64,000 bases of DNA from Clostridium sp. CAG:609 (GTDB lineage: Bacteria; Bacillota_I; Bacilli_A; RF39; UBA660). The position numbers were made by a program, and so were the translations under genes. The notes under the pieces are model-generated. The model saw only the letters and a program-made list of their open reading frames with translations. It did no database searches and was not told where the DNA came from. The stretch covers positions 15,193-79,192 of the forward strand of contig FR903540.1 in the NCBI GenBank assembly GCA_000438075.1, read 5' to 3'. Positions 44,945 through 54,305 of the stretch are shown here, one piece after another. Numbering within the stretch: position 1 is the first letter of the stretch; each line of letters opens with the position of its first letter.

Positions 44945-46069
44945 ATGATTAAAAATAAAATATATGAAAGTGTTAAAAACAACAATTTAATTATAAAAAT
45001 AACTAATGATGAATATGTTCAAATTAATTTATTAATTAATAAATTGAAACATGAATATAATCTACAATTAGATTATATTCAAAAAAACAAAAAAAATTTT
45101 GATAAAATTTTATTACATAATCAATTAGTAAAAACAACAATTAAAGAAGTTATTGATCATTTTAGCGTAATAAAAAAATATAATGTTTGTGTTTTTGTTA
45201 CTGGTAGTTTTGCAAGATGCACTAATAAGTTTAATAGTGATTTAGATTTGCATTTTTGCTATAAAAATATTTATAAAAATATTTTGTTTAAATATGAAGA
45301 AATGATATATTATATTTTATTTTCAATATTTAATATTAATAGAGAAAAAGTCCATAATATGATATTGTCTAGATATGAAAATAAAAAAATAGTTCGAATT
45401 ATGTCTATTGTTGATAATAATGATTTGATGATTATTTTAAAAAATGATGATAATGAAATTTCTTATAAAATAAATGGTAAACAAAAAAGAAGAATATATT
45501 CTCAATATCTTAATAAGAAAGATATTAAAACAATGTATAAATATTTAAGAAATGAATTGTTAACTTATAATAGGGAATGGGTGCATACTTTTTATGTTTT
45601 CTCTAATGATTGGTTATTTACAAAATATTATAAGAAATTATTAATTATTGAAGATAAAAATAAGAGCATAGACAAAATTAATAAAAGAAAAGAAGATATA
45701 GTAACACAAATTGAATTTATAAATAGTATGATTAATACAATTGATAAAGAGAATATATGTGATTTTAAAAAAATGTTTCAAATGGAAGAATTTAAGTTAT
45801 TATATAATTATATATCATATAGACGAGATTTATATTTATTATATAATAAAAAATGGGATATGATAGATTTTTCTAATATTGATAACTATTTAAATAATGA
45901 TATTGTTTTCCCTTATATAAAGGATTATATGTATTCATTATTTAATTTAGTAGAGTCTTTTAAAAATGAATATAGTATTCATAAAAGCGGTTATATAAAT
46001 AAGGAATGTTATGATTTACAAATTATTAAATTATTAAGATTAAACAGTTTAATAGGAGGTGTTTTATGA
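44945..46069 (+). CDS. Nucleotidyltransferase-fold protein with helical C-terminus
   Basis: 374 residues from ATG 44945, 4 bases after the rel stop (AGGAAGGA precedes). The Pol-beta-type motif is clear: VTGSFARC with Gly87-Ser88, then SDLDLH with Asp99 and Asp101, as in GlnD/DUF294-like and tRNA-modifying nucleotidyltransferases. The remaining ~270 residues are helical, Asn/Lys/Tyr-rich and unrecognised, and may bind the substrate. Family partners transfer AMP, UMP or other nucleotides to proteins, tRNA or small molecules. Its stop overlaps the next ATG by 4 bases. Confidence 0.7.
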   Translation: MIKNKIYESVKNNNLIIKITNDEYVQINLLINKLKHEYNLQLDYIQKNKKNFDKILLHNQLVKTTIKEVIDHFSVIKKYNVCVFVTGSFARCTNKFNSDLDLHFCYKNIYKNILFKYEEMIYYILFSIFNINREKVHNMILSRYENKKIVRIMSIVDNNDLMIILKNDDNEISYKINGKQKRRIYSQYLNKKDIKTMYKYLRNELLTYNREWVHTFYVFSNDWLFTKYYKKLLIIEDKNKSIDKINKRKEDIVTQIEFINSMINTIDKENICDFKKMFQMEEFKLLYNYISYRRDLYLLYNKKWDMIDFSNIDNYLNNDIVFPYIKDYMYSLFNLVESFKNEYSIHKSGYINKECYDLQIIKLLRLNSLIGGVL

Positions 46070-47127
46070 ATAAGATGGTTATAACTTTACCAATTGCACC
46101 TTATAAAAATTTTTCTATAGGAAAATTAAGTACTCCTATATTAGCAGAAGCTTTGGCAAAAAAAATTGATGGCAAGTTTTATCTTGCAGTAAATTTACTA
46201 GATTCTTATAAAGAAAGAAATATTGATGGTTATAAAGAATTATTAGATATGTATGGAATTACTCCTGATGAATTTTGGATAGACAAAGAACATATAAATG
46301 ATTTGCTTGATTCTATTTATTTTTTAATACAGAATGGTTATATTTACAAAATTAAAAAAGATATGTTATTGTGTAATTGTAAAAAAGTTGAGATAGCTAA
46401 AGATAATATTTCGTCGATTAATATGATTGATTCATGTTTTCAAATAATTGATGGAGAGTATTATTGTAAGAGTTGTAAAAAAAGGTGTTATATATATGAA
46501 AAAGAAGTGCTTGTTCTTGATGCAAGAGCTGTTTATAAGGAAAATATGTTGTTTTTCCCTGATTTTATTAATAAAGATGTGAAAACATTTCATAATAATA
46601 TTGGCATAAATCAAGTAGTTATTAGTCGAGAAAGAAATACTGGTATAAATGTGATATATAATAATAAAAAATATAATATAGATATTGATTTTTTGTGGGA
46701 AATATATTTGTCATTATTTTCTAAAAGTGATAAAATAGTATTATGTTCTAATCATCAATTATTTCAACTCTATATGGTTTTGATGTTGGAAAATTGTTTT
46801 AATAAAGAGTCAAAGACAATTGGTCTTGCAACCCCTTATATAAATGTTGAAAATTTTGGTATAGAAAAAGAATTAGAAAATAGAATGTTATCATTAAAAC
46901 TTTTTACGTTATTTAATTTTAAATGGAGTAAAAAAGAAAATTCGATTGATATTGGACTATTAAAATATTTGAATAGTATGAATGTTGAAAAAAAACAACA
47001 ATTATATCATTTGACAATTAAAGAGAATGCTAATAATTCTATAGAAAATATAAAAGATATATTAATTAAAGATTTTAATTTTCAGTATGCTAATGCTGAA
47101 TTAAAAAGAAGGAGAAAAAATGTATAG
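46066..47127 (+). CDS. Class I aminoacyl-tRNA-synthetase-like core, no anticodon domain
   Basis: 353 residues. The start ITLPIAPYKNFSIGKLSTPILAEALAKK aligns by eye with the HIGH-motif helix of MetRS/LeuRS-type enzymes (TTPI-YVN--LHIGH--T-IAADVLAR), with SIGK in place of HIGH. NGYIYKIKKDMLLCNC and YYCKSCKKRC (Cys103/105, 134/137/141) look like the zinc knuckle of the MetRS connective peptide, and VVISRERNTGIN (184-195) matches the ISRxxxxGIP strand. No KMSKS and no anticodon-binding domain is seen. It may aminoacylate something other than tRNA, or sense amino acids. It overlaps both neighbouring genes. Confidence 0.6.
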   Translation: MNKMVITLPIAPYKNFSIGKLSTPILAEALAKKIDGKFYLAVNLLDSYKERNIDGYKELLDMYGITPDEFWIDKEHINDLLDSIYFLIQNGYIYKIKKDMLLCNCKKVEIAKDNISSINMIDSCFQIIDGEYYCKSCKKRCYIYEKEVLVLDARAVYKENMLFFPDFINKDVKTFHNNIGINQVVISRERNTGINVIYNNKKYNIDIDFLWEIYLSLFSKSDKIVLCSNHQLFQLYMVLMLENCFNKESKTIGLATPYINVENFGIEKELENRMLSLKLFTLFNFKWSKKENSIDIGLLKYLNSMNVEKKQQLYHLTIKENANNSIENIKDILIKDFNFQYANAELKRRRKNV

Positions 47128-47788
47128 CATATTACTTTCAAAAATGGAAATTGGGTTTCCAATAGTTGAGAAAAGGTTAAAAAAAATTATTAAAAAAAAT
47201 TCAAAAGTTATTATTATTCCTTGGAGTTTTCCAAATGAAACAGATAAAATTGGATTAAATGAGTATTATGATAAAAAGATTAAGCCAAAGTATGAAAAAA
47301 TATTAATTGATTTTGGAATTGATAAAAAAAATATTAAGTATTTAAATTGTTATAATAAAAATATTAAAATGATGAAAAAATATATAAATGAATCTGATGT
47401 TTTAATTTTACCTGGAGGTAATCCTGAAATGTTTTTTTCTAAAATTGTACATGAAACTGAACTTCTTTATGTTATTAAACACTATAAAAAGATTATAATT
47501 GGTGTGTCTGCAGGAGCGTGCCTCCATTTTAAAAGATATTTTATAACAGCTAAAAATAATTATTACAATTATTTTGCATTTTACGATGGTTTTGGCATTT
47601 TAAATAATTCGTTTCTTATTGATGTTCATTCATCTAATAATAAACTGTATTTTAATAAACTAAGAAATATATCTAAAGAATATATGAAAGATGTTTATGC
47701 AATATATAATGATGGTGCTATCATTGTTAATAGAAAAAATAATAATATAGAAATGTTTGGAAATGTTTTAAAGATAGATAATAAATAA
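47120..47788 (+). CDS. S51-type serine hydrolase (peptidase E / class I GATase-like)
   Basis: 222 residues. The nucleophile elbow IIGVSAGAC places Ser130 where peptidase E and cyanophycinase have theirs, with an upstream oxyanion strand LILPGGNPEMFF and a candidate His in LIDVHSS. S51 enzymes cleave Asp-X dipeptides or related aspartyl/isopeptide bonds; homologues called type 1 glutamine amidotransferase-like are widespread. Last gene of the cassette, overlapping the synthetase-like gene by 8 bases. No obvious terminator; AT-rich spacer up to 47925. Confidence 0.85.
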   Translation: MYSILLSKMEIGFPIVEKRLKKIIKKNSKVIIIPWSFPNETDKIGLNEYYDKKIKPKYEKILIDFGIDKKNIKYLNCYNKNIKMMKKYINESDVLILPGGNPEMFFSKIVHETELLYVIKHYKKIIIGVSAGACLHFKRYFITAKNNYYNYFAFYDGFGILNNSFLIDVHSSNNKLYFNKLRNISKEYMKDVYAIYNDGAIIVNRKNNNIEMFGNVLKIDNK

Positions 47789-47925
47789 TAAAATGTTTTG
47801 TGAAATTAAATAAATTAATTAATATATATATAATTAATAAAATTTGTCTTAAAATATTTTAAATGTTTGTTCAAAAAAATTTTTATTATATGGTGTGTAA
47901 CAATGGATGGAACAAATTGTTTTAA

Positions 47926-49089
47926 ATGACTAAACCTTAATTTATAATTTCTGTAGATATGATGTATGGCAATTTAAAAAAGCTAGCAGAAGCATTAAAT
48001 GTTACACCGATTATTTATTCTCCATTAGAATCTATTAGTAATAATGGGTTAAAATTTTTATATAATACTAAGCAATTTTTTGCTGGTAATAAATTACTAA
48101 AAAAAGAAAATAATTTAATGAATATTGTTAAAGATGGGAAAGATTTTAATGATGTAGAATATCCTGAACATGTTAAAGGAAGTACTACTGATATTATGTT
48201 TACTGGTGGTTCTAGTGGTATTCATAAAGGTGTTGAACTTGATGGGGGAGCATTAAATAGTGTAGTTAAAGCATTAGATTATGTTTTGATATTAGAACCT
48301 GGTATGGTTCATTTAGGAAATATTCCTTTTGGTCATATGTGTTTTGGTAGATTAGTTCTTCATTATTGTTTATGTAAAAATTTGGAATATGCATTAACTT
48401 TAAAAGCTATGCCTAAAGATTTTTATAGTGAACTTGTTATAACTCATGCTAATGGTGCTATGGGAGGCAAAAATACTCCTGGTACTGTAGGTTATCCAAT
48501 TCCATTTGTTAATTCTAAAATTGTAGATTCTAAGACTTTTAAAGAATTGCCTATAGAAACACCTGGTGTATTACTTGTTAATGGTCCTGGAATGATGCTT
48601 AGATATCATGAAAATGAAGAAGAAACAAATGCTGTATTTGTATATGATGAAAATGGTGTTAAATGGTATAATACAATGGATGTTGCTGTTAAACATGAAA
48701 ATGGTGAATATGAATTTATTGGTCGTCTTAAGAGAAATTTTGTTTCTGGTGTAGATAATATTTATCCAGAACAAATTGAACAATTACTTCTTCAAATACC
48801 TGAAATTAGAGAAGTTTTAGTTACATCAATACCTGATGATAAAGAACAATTCTTACCTAGTTATCATGTTAGTTTAAATGATTTTGATTGTAATAAGACT
48901 GTTTTAGAAAATAAAATATTTACATTAATTCAAAATACTTTAGGTACTAGTGCACTTCCTGGTTATATTGAATATTATGAAAATGCTTTACCAAGAACTG
49001 ATAATGGTAAGTTAGATCCTAAGGCTATGGAAGAAAAAGATAAAGAAAGAATTGAAAATAATAATTTAGTTAGAACTAGAGTTAGATAA
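47926..49089 (+). pseudogene. Truncated duplicate of the acyl-adenylating enzyme gene
   Basis: Homologous to 40258-41634. It starts at MTKP followed by TAA where the parent has Glu (47938), lacks the first ~115 codons, and has an in-frame 213-base deletion between two GGAGG(C/T) sites (parent 40801-41013), which removes most of the acid-binding region. The rest is almost identical to the parent, including the terminator, so the copy is recent or kept alike by gene conversion. ATG 47959 leaves an open frame of 376 codons, but the product would lack catalytic parts. Confidence 0.85.
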
Positions 49090-49111
49090 GCTGCTTAATA
49101 GTAGCTTTTCT
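49088..49111 (+). terminator. Duplicated terminator of the pseudogene copy
   Basis: Same AAGCTGCT/AGTAGCTT hairpin as at 41633-41656. Confidence 0.6.
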
Positions 49112-49170
49112 TTTGCTTGAAAAAAGAGTGTATTTGTGATATTATTAAGTTAGAATTGGAAGTGGTAGAC

Positions 49171-51000
49171 ATGGGATTTTATTTCTCAATTAGTGCATTA
49201 ATTATTATTTTATTATTTACTTATAATTTTTTGGCTAAAGAAAGGGTAAATAATATTGAAACTAAGATATACAAATATTTATTATTTTTAACTATATTTG
49301 GGTTATCTATGGATATTACTACTTGTATTTTATTTAAAGCTGGTGTAGATATAAATAGCTTTTGGTATTCAATGGGTTCAAAGTTAGTATTTGCTTATTT
49401 TGTTTTATGGTTACTACTTTTTGCTTATTATATTAAATGTATTAGTTTACCAAATCGTGGTAATTATAAAAGTAAAATGATGAGCACGTTTTATTATTTT
49501 GTATTGTGTTTAGCTTTTATTGTTCCTTTTATAATAATTTTACCTGTTAATTTTAAATTGGAGGGAGATGTTATAATTCCAAATGGAATTCCTGTTTTTA
49601 TTACTTATATTGTTTCTTTTTTACTTATTTTATATTCTGTTTATATTGCTATAAGATATCGCAAGAATATTGAGGGAAAAAAATTAAGACCTTTATATAT
49701 TTTCTGTATTTTAATGCTCTTAAATTTCATTATACAAAGTTTATTCCCTTCGGCTTTTTTAATTAATTATTTATTGTCTTTAGTTGTAGTTATAATGTAT
49801 TTTACCATAGAAAATCCAGATGTAAAAATGATTCAACAATTGAATGCTGCAAAAGATGCTGCAGAGAAAGCTAATCAAGCAAAGACTGATTTTTTATCTA
49901 GTATGTCACATGAGATTAGAACACCTTTAAACGCTATAGTAGGGTTTAGTAATTTACTTTTAGATGATAAAAATTTACCTGATAGTGCTAATGATGAAGT
50001 TAATGATATAGTGATGGCTTCGGATAATTTGCTTGAAATAGTTAATGGTATTTTGGATATATCGAAGATTGAAGCAGGTAAACTTGAAATTATTAATACT
50101 GAATATGAAGTTAATAAGGTAATTAAAGAGTTAGTTTCTTTAACAAAAGGAAGACTCGGTGTTAAACCAATTGAACTTATTACTAAGTTTGATAAATCTA
50201 TTCCACCGGTATTATATGGGGATGCAGCAAGATTAAAACAAATATGTGTAAATATTTTAACTAATGCTGTTAAATATACAAAAGAAGGAAGTATAACATT
50301 TACAATAAATAGTATTGTTAAAAATGGAATATGTAGATTAATTATTGCAGTTGAAGATACGGGTATTGGCATAAAACAAGAAAATATTGGTAAGTTATTT
50401 AATAAATTTGAAAGATTAGATTTAGAAGATAATGTAACAATAGAAGGTACTGGTTTAGGTCTTGCTATTACAAAGAGATTAGTTGATTTAATGAATGGTA
50501 ATATTGTGGTACAAAGTGTATTTGGAAAAGGTTCTAAGTTTACAGTATCTATTGACCAAAGAATTGTGGAACATCCAACGATAAAGCTTGAAGAACAAGA
50601 GACATATGATAAAGTGAAAGTAAAAGATAAATTAGTTTTAGTTGTTGATGATAATAAGATTAACTTAAAAGTTGCAGAAAGATTACTTGAAACATATGGA
50701 GTTAAAACAGAATGTGTTGAAAGTGGATTTATTTGTATAGATAACTTGAAAAATGGTAAAAAATATGATTTAATATTAATGGATGATATGATGCCAAGAA
50801 TGAGTGGGGTTGAAACATTAAAGAAAATTAAATCAGAGATTAAAGATTTTAATATACCAGTGATTGCTTTAACTGCGAATGCACTTACGGGTATGAAAGA
50901 AAAATATATTAATGATGGTTTTGATGATTATTTAGCTAAACCAATTAATAAAGATCAATTAAATAGAGTAATTAATGAATATTTAAACACGGAGGGATAA
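49171..51000 (+). CDS. Hybrid sensor histidine kinase
   Basis: 609 residues from ATG 49171 (GGAAGTGG precedes; the frame is open from 49117 without a ribosome site). Six to seven membrane helices up to ~residue 215, with no extracellular sensor domain, so the signal is probably sensed in the membrane. Then HisKA with the H-box [15 protein letters not shown], HATPase ([14 protein letters not shown]), and a receiver domain (VVDDNKIN, phospho-acceptor in ILMDDMMP, Lys in LAKPIN). It works with the HPt-receiver protein encoded 2 bases downstream. Confidence 0.93.
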   Translation: MGFYFSISALIIILLFTYNFLAKERVNNIETKIYKYLLFLTIFGLSMDITTCILFKAGVDINSFWYSMGSKLVFAYFVLWLLLFAYYIKCISLPNRGNYKSKMMSTFYYFVLCLAFIVPFIIILPVNFKLEGDVIIPNGIPVFITYIVSFLLILYSVYIAIRYRKNIEGKKLRPLYIFCILMLLNFIIQSLFPSAFLINYLLSLVVVIMYFTIENPDVKMIQQLNAAKDAAEKANQAKTDFLSSMSHEIRTPLNAIVGFSNLLLDDKNLPDSANDEVNDIVMASDNLLEIVNGILDISKIEAGKLEIINTEYEVNKVIKELVSLTKGRLGVKPIELITKFDKSIPPVLYGDAARLKQICVNILTNAVKYTKEGSITFTINSIVKNGICRLIIAVEDTGIGIKQENIGKLFNKFERLDLEDNVTIEGTGLGLAITKRLVDLMNGNIVVQSVFGKGSKFTVSIDQRIVEHPTIKLEEQETYDKVKVKDKLVLVVDDNKINLKVAERLLETYGVKTECVESGFICIDNLKNGKKYDLILMDDMMPRMSGVETLKKIKSEIKDFNIPVIALTANALTGMKEKYINDGFDDYLAKPINKDQLNRVINEYLNTEG

Positions 51001-51002
51001 AA

Positions 51003-51779
51003 ATGAAAGATGTAAATATTTTAATTAATAATGGTGCTAATGTTAAAAAAGCTTTAGAATTATTTGGAGATATGGAAACATATGATGCAACGCTAGAAAC
51101 ATTTTTACAAGAAGTACCTAGTAAGCTTGAAAAAATTAGAGCTTTAAAAGAAATTGGAGATATGGCTAATTATGCTATTTTAGTTCATTCATTAAAAAGT
51201 GATGCAAGATACTTTGGTTTTGAAGAACTTGGTGAAATAGCATATCAGCATGAATTAAAAAGTAAAGAAAATGATATGTATTATGTAACTGAACATTTTG
51301 ATGAATTAATGGCTGAAGCAAATAGAGTTGTTAATGTTGTTAAAAAATATATGGGTGTTGGAGGTGTTGTAGATACACCAGAAGTTAAACACACAAATGG
51401 TAAAAAAATATTAGTAGTAGATGACTCAAATATTATTAGAAATTTTATATTAAAAATATTAGATGATTCATTTGAAGTAATAAGTGCTAATGATGGCAAA
51501 GAAGCTATTGATATATTAGATGATGAAAGAAAAAGAAATGATATTAAAGCAGTATTACTTGATTTAAATATGCCAAATGTTAATGGCTTTGAAGTATTAG
51601 ATTTTTATAAAAATAAAGATTTATTTAGAAGTATACCTATTTCAATTATAACTGGGGTAGATGATAAAGAATCAATTAATAAAGCTTTTAAATATCCGAT
51701 TGTTGATATATTACTTAAACCATTTAATGAAAGAGATGTAAAAAGAATACTTGAAAAAACTATAAACAGTAACATTTAA
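51003..51779 (+). CDS. HPt domain plus receiver protein
   Basis: 258 residues. The N-terminal HPt module has the phospho-acceptor His in ILVHSLKSDARYFG (~62), then a receiver domain from ~135: VVDDSNIIRN, acceptor Asp in VLLDLNMP, Lys in LLKPFNE. There is no DNA-binding or enzymatic output domain. With the hybrid kinase it gives a complete His-Asp-His-Asp phosphorelay in two proteins, whose final target must be elsewhere. It ends in a terminator shared with the opposing Fic gene. Confidence 0.9.
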   Translation: MKDVNILINNGANVKKALELFGDMETYDATLETFLQEVPSKLEKIRALKEIGDMANYAILVHSLKSDARYFGFEELGEIAYQHELKSKENDMYYVTEHFDELMAEANRVVNVVKKYMGVGGVVDTPEVKHTNGKKILVVDDSNIIRNFILKILDDSFEVISANDGKEAIDILDDERKRNDIKAVLLDLNMPNVNGFEVLDFYKNKDLFRSIPISIITGVDDKESINKAFKYPIVDILLKPFNERDVKRILEKTINSNI

Positions 51780-51806
51780 AAAAGAAGTGTTGATTACTTC
51801 TTTTTT
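51778..51806. terminator. Bidirectional terminator between phosphorelay and Fic gene
   Basis: AAAAAAGAAGT / ACTTCTTTTTT with a short loop, serving both convergent genes. Confidence 0.75.
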
Positions 51807-52714
51807 CGTTTTAATAAAGCTAGTGATTCTTCATTTGCAAATATTCTATCTTGCATACGATGAAGATTAAAACTTATCCATTCATTCCATGCTTCATTAT
51901 TAGGATTTAAGGCAATACTAGCAAGTAGTTCACGGTATTCTTTTCGATATGGAATATAATTTTTAGAAAAATATATTGCTGGTAGAGGTAATTCAAATAA
52001 ATTATTAGATATTGTTTTATTTGTTAAGTCTTGAAGTGTTATATGTTGAAAACATCTAGCAAGTCTAGTGTTACCATCTTCGAATACTTGTAATACAGCG
52101 ATTAAACCATGCATAATAAATGGTTTTATAAATAATTCTTCTTCATCTTTTATTGGTGTATTAAAATATTTACATAATAGAAGTGTTGATTCTTTGATAT
52201 CATCATAAGATATTGGAAAATAATATATTACTGGTTTATTATCTTCAATATAGCCAACATAATGATGATTGTTTGTTCTAAAACCTTCATTTATCGTATT
52301 TCCATTACTTGTTCCACGCATTAATATTTCGTGAGCTTTTTTTATTATTGCATCATTTAATGGTGTATTTTCTTTTAAAAGTTTACGCACTAAATATCTG
52401 ATTACAGTAGAGTGGTGTGTTTCATTATAGATTCTTAAAAAGTTTACATTTTCTCTTTCTAATACATGATTATCAATTATTTCTGAATTCATCAAAGCTT
52501 TAAGTATTGATTCTTGGGTTTCTTTACTATACTTTAATATGTCTTCGATGTATTCTATATATAATTCTTTAGTGAAATTCATTAACTTTTCAATATCACT
52601 TCTTAGTTTTAAATCATCAATATAGTCGAATAATCTAACATCGACGATTTTTTCACGTGCTTCTTTTAAATCTTTTACTTGGAAATATTCTAGGTCTTCC
52701 TTGGTATATGACAT
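51794..52714 (-). CDS. Fic/DOC-fold protein lacking the catalytic His
   Basis: 306 residues from ATG 52714, after GGGGGAGA; the longer frame to 52795 crosses its promoter. The Fic core is visible: GFRTNNHHYVG (beta flap), MHGLIAVLQVFEDGNTRLAR at 201-220. The usual HPFx(D/E)GNGRxxR reads LQVFEDGNTRLAR: Gln209 replaces the catalytic His and Thr216 the Gly. Fic enzymes normally AMPylate proteins using that His, so this one is inactive as an AMPylator or has other chemistry. Helical N-terminal ~120 residues precede it. It is divergent from the J-domain operon. Confidence 0.85.
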   Translation of the reverse strand: MSYTKEDLEYFQVKDLKEAREKIVDVRLFDYIDDLKLRSDIEKLMNFTKELYIEYIEDILKYSKETQESILKALMNSEIIDNHVLERENVNFLRIYNETHHSTVIRYLVRKLLKENTPLNDAIIKKAHEILMRGTSNGNTINEGFRTNNHHYVGYIEDNKPVIYYFPISYDDIKESTLLLCKYFNTPIKDEEELFIKPFIMHGLIAVLQVFEDGNTRLARCFQHITLQDLTNKTISNNLFELPLPAIYFSKNYIPYRKEYRELLASIALNPNNEAWNEWISFNLHRMQDRIFANEESLALLKRKKK

Positions 52715-52742
52715 ATAAATCTCCCCCTTTAAATTGGTTATT

Positions 52743-52771
52743 ATTTTAGCACTATTTCTCCGTTTTGTCAA
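52743..52771 (-). promoter_or_regulatory. fic-like gene promoter, TTGACA-N17-TAAAAT
   Basis: Minus-strand perfect -35 (52766-52771) and -10 TAAAAT (52743-52748). Confidence 0.7.
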
Positions 52772-52789
52772 CTTTATTAAAACATAAAT

Positions 52790-52818
52790 TTGCATTTTTC
52801 TTTTAAATGTGGTATAAT
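52790..52818 (+). promoter_or_regulatory. Promoter of the J-domain operon, TTGCAT-N17-TATAAT
   Basis: -35 TTGCAT (52790-52795), -10 TATAAT (52813-52818). It is back-to-back with the fic-like promoter, 18 bases apart. Confidence 0.75.
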
Positions 52819-52844
52819 TGCTATAACTTGAGGGGGTTATTATT

Positions 52845-54305
52845 ATGTATACAACTAAAAATATATTAGATGATTTATCCTTACTTGGTTTAAAAGAAGT
52901 AGAAAATGAAAAACAAATTAAATATTCTTGGAAAAAAACTTTAAAAAAGGTACATCCGGATATAGGTGGAGATACTTTAACTTCACAAAGGGTGAATGAA
53001 GCATATGAAAAACTTATGAATTTTGTTCATACACATGATCAAAAGTTTTTAGAATACTTTAATTTACTTATAAAATTAGTAATTGATTCATTAAATAATT
53101 ATAAGTTAAATAGTTATTGTAGTGATATAATTATTTGTATTGATGAATATTTAACATATGGGTGTAACCCATTAGTTGGATATAATACTTGTTTAAATAA
53201 AATACATAACATATATAGAAACTTAGCAAGTGATTTGAATATATTGGGAAGTTTTCAGTTTAATCAAACATTAAGTAACTTTTATAGTAGTTTATTAAAT
53301 AAAGATATACCTCATGATTATTATTCTTTTTTAGAAAAATATAAGAAAAATAAAGAATATGCTTCTTTAGAAAATCAAATTATTAAAATAATTAAAGAAT
53401 CTTTAAATAGTAGTGATGCAAAAAGAGTTATAATAGCAGAAAAGAAAATAGATGCATTATTTAGTATTGATAGATTAATAAAAGCTAATTTACCTTATTT
53501 TAAAGATATGAAAAATAAAATAAATTGCAGAATTATATCAATGGAATATGAAGAAATATTAGATTGTTATTTAACAAAGAGATACGATAATATTGAATTT
53601 AAAGTAAATAGATTAATTCAAGATATAAAACTAAGCTTTTTGTTTCAAGGTAGTATTTATGATAAATTATTATGTGCTCGTGTTAAAGCATATAGATACT
53701 TTTATATAAATAAGGATATATCAATTATGATGTATGATGATATAGATGATTTTATTAATGGAACAAAAGATATATCTATTCTTGATAAAATAATAAATAA
53801 TGATTTTGAGAGTAAGGATGAATATTTAAAAGTATCATCTTTAGATAGAAAAGGCAGTGTATTTTTATTAAATAGAAAAAGTGATGTACCAGATATAGCA
53901 GTTTTATATGCAGGTATAGTAAAGGATATAAATAATGATTCTGTTTATGTATCTGGGGTAAATTATTTAAGGAGTCAAGATGCAAATATCGAAAAAAATT
54001 TCTTTTTAAATAATTATGTGTCAATAGATGAATATTTATCTAATGCAAAATTTTTAGGGGTTAAATTATATGTTGCATCACCAGTTATTATTTTATATAC
54101 TAATGGTTTAGTGGATATTTGTTTATCAAAAGAAATGCAAGTTTTTGTGGCACCAGCAAGAATGGTTGTAAGAAGTGTTAAAGAAAGTGATGAAAAATTA
54201 GCTAAATATCAAGATAAAGAATATTTAAAAGAAGAAGTTACTAAATACTTACAAGAACGTATTAGTAAAAGTAGAATGAGGGTAGGTAAAAATGGAATAT
54301 GTTGA
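52845..54305 (+). CDS. J-domain protein 1 of a five-gene operon
   Basis: 486 residues. An N-terminal J-domain (~5-65) with the HPD tripeptide at His37 (KKVHPDIGGD), which in known proteins stimulates the ATPase of DnaK. No G/F region, zinc finger or classic DnaJ C-terminus follows. Instead there are ~300 helical residues and a beta-rich end (residues 345-440: SSLDRKGSVFLLNRK, then YVSIDEYLSNAKFLGVKLYV, ILYTNGLVDI) that recurs in J proteins 2 and 3. No membrane segment. GAGGGGG is 8 bases before the ATG, and the stop overlaps gene 2. Confidence 0.75.
   Translation: MYTTKNILDDLSLLGLKEVENEKQIKYSWKKTLKKVHPDIGGDTLTSQRVNEAYEKLMNFVHTHDQKFLEYFNLLIKLVIDSLNNYKLNSYCSDIIICIDEYLTYGCNPLVGYNTCLNKIHNIYRNLASDLNILGSFQFNQTLSNFYSSLLNKDIPHDYYSFLEKYKKNKEYASLENQIIKIIKESLNSSDAKRVIIAEKKIDALFSIDRLIKANLPYFKDMKNKINCRIISMEYEEILDCYLTKRYDNIEFKVNRLIQDIKLSFLFQGSIYDKLLCARVKAYRYFYINKDISIMMYDDIDDFINGTKDISILDKIINNDFESKDEYLKVSSLDRKGSVFLLNRKSDVPDIAVLYAGIVKDINNDSVYVSGVNYLRSQDANIEKNFFLNNYVSIDEYLSNAKFLGVKLYVASPVIILYTNGLVDICLSKEMQVFVAPARMVVRSVKESDEKLAKYQDKEYLKEEVTKYLQERISKSRMRVGKNGIC

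Noticed and set aside
47959..49089. Working short paralogue of the acyl-adenylating enzyme
   Set aside because: It lacks the first ~115 residues and 71 internal residues of the acid-binding region; an in-frame stop precedes the open part.
49875..50372. 165-codon minus-strand frame inside the histidine kinase
   Set aside because: Antisense shadow of conserved HisKA/HATPase coding sequence.
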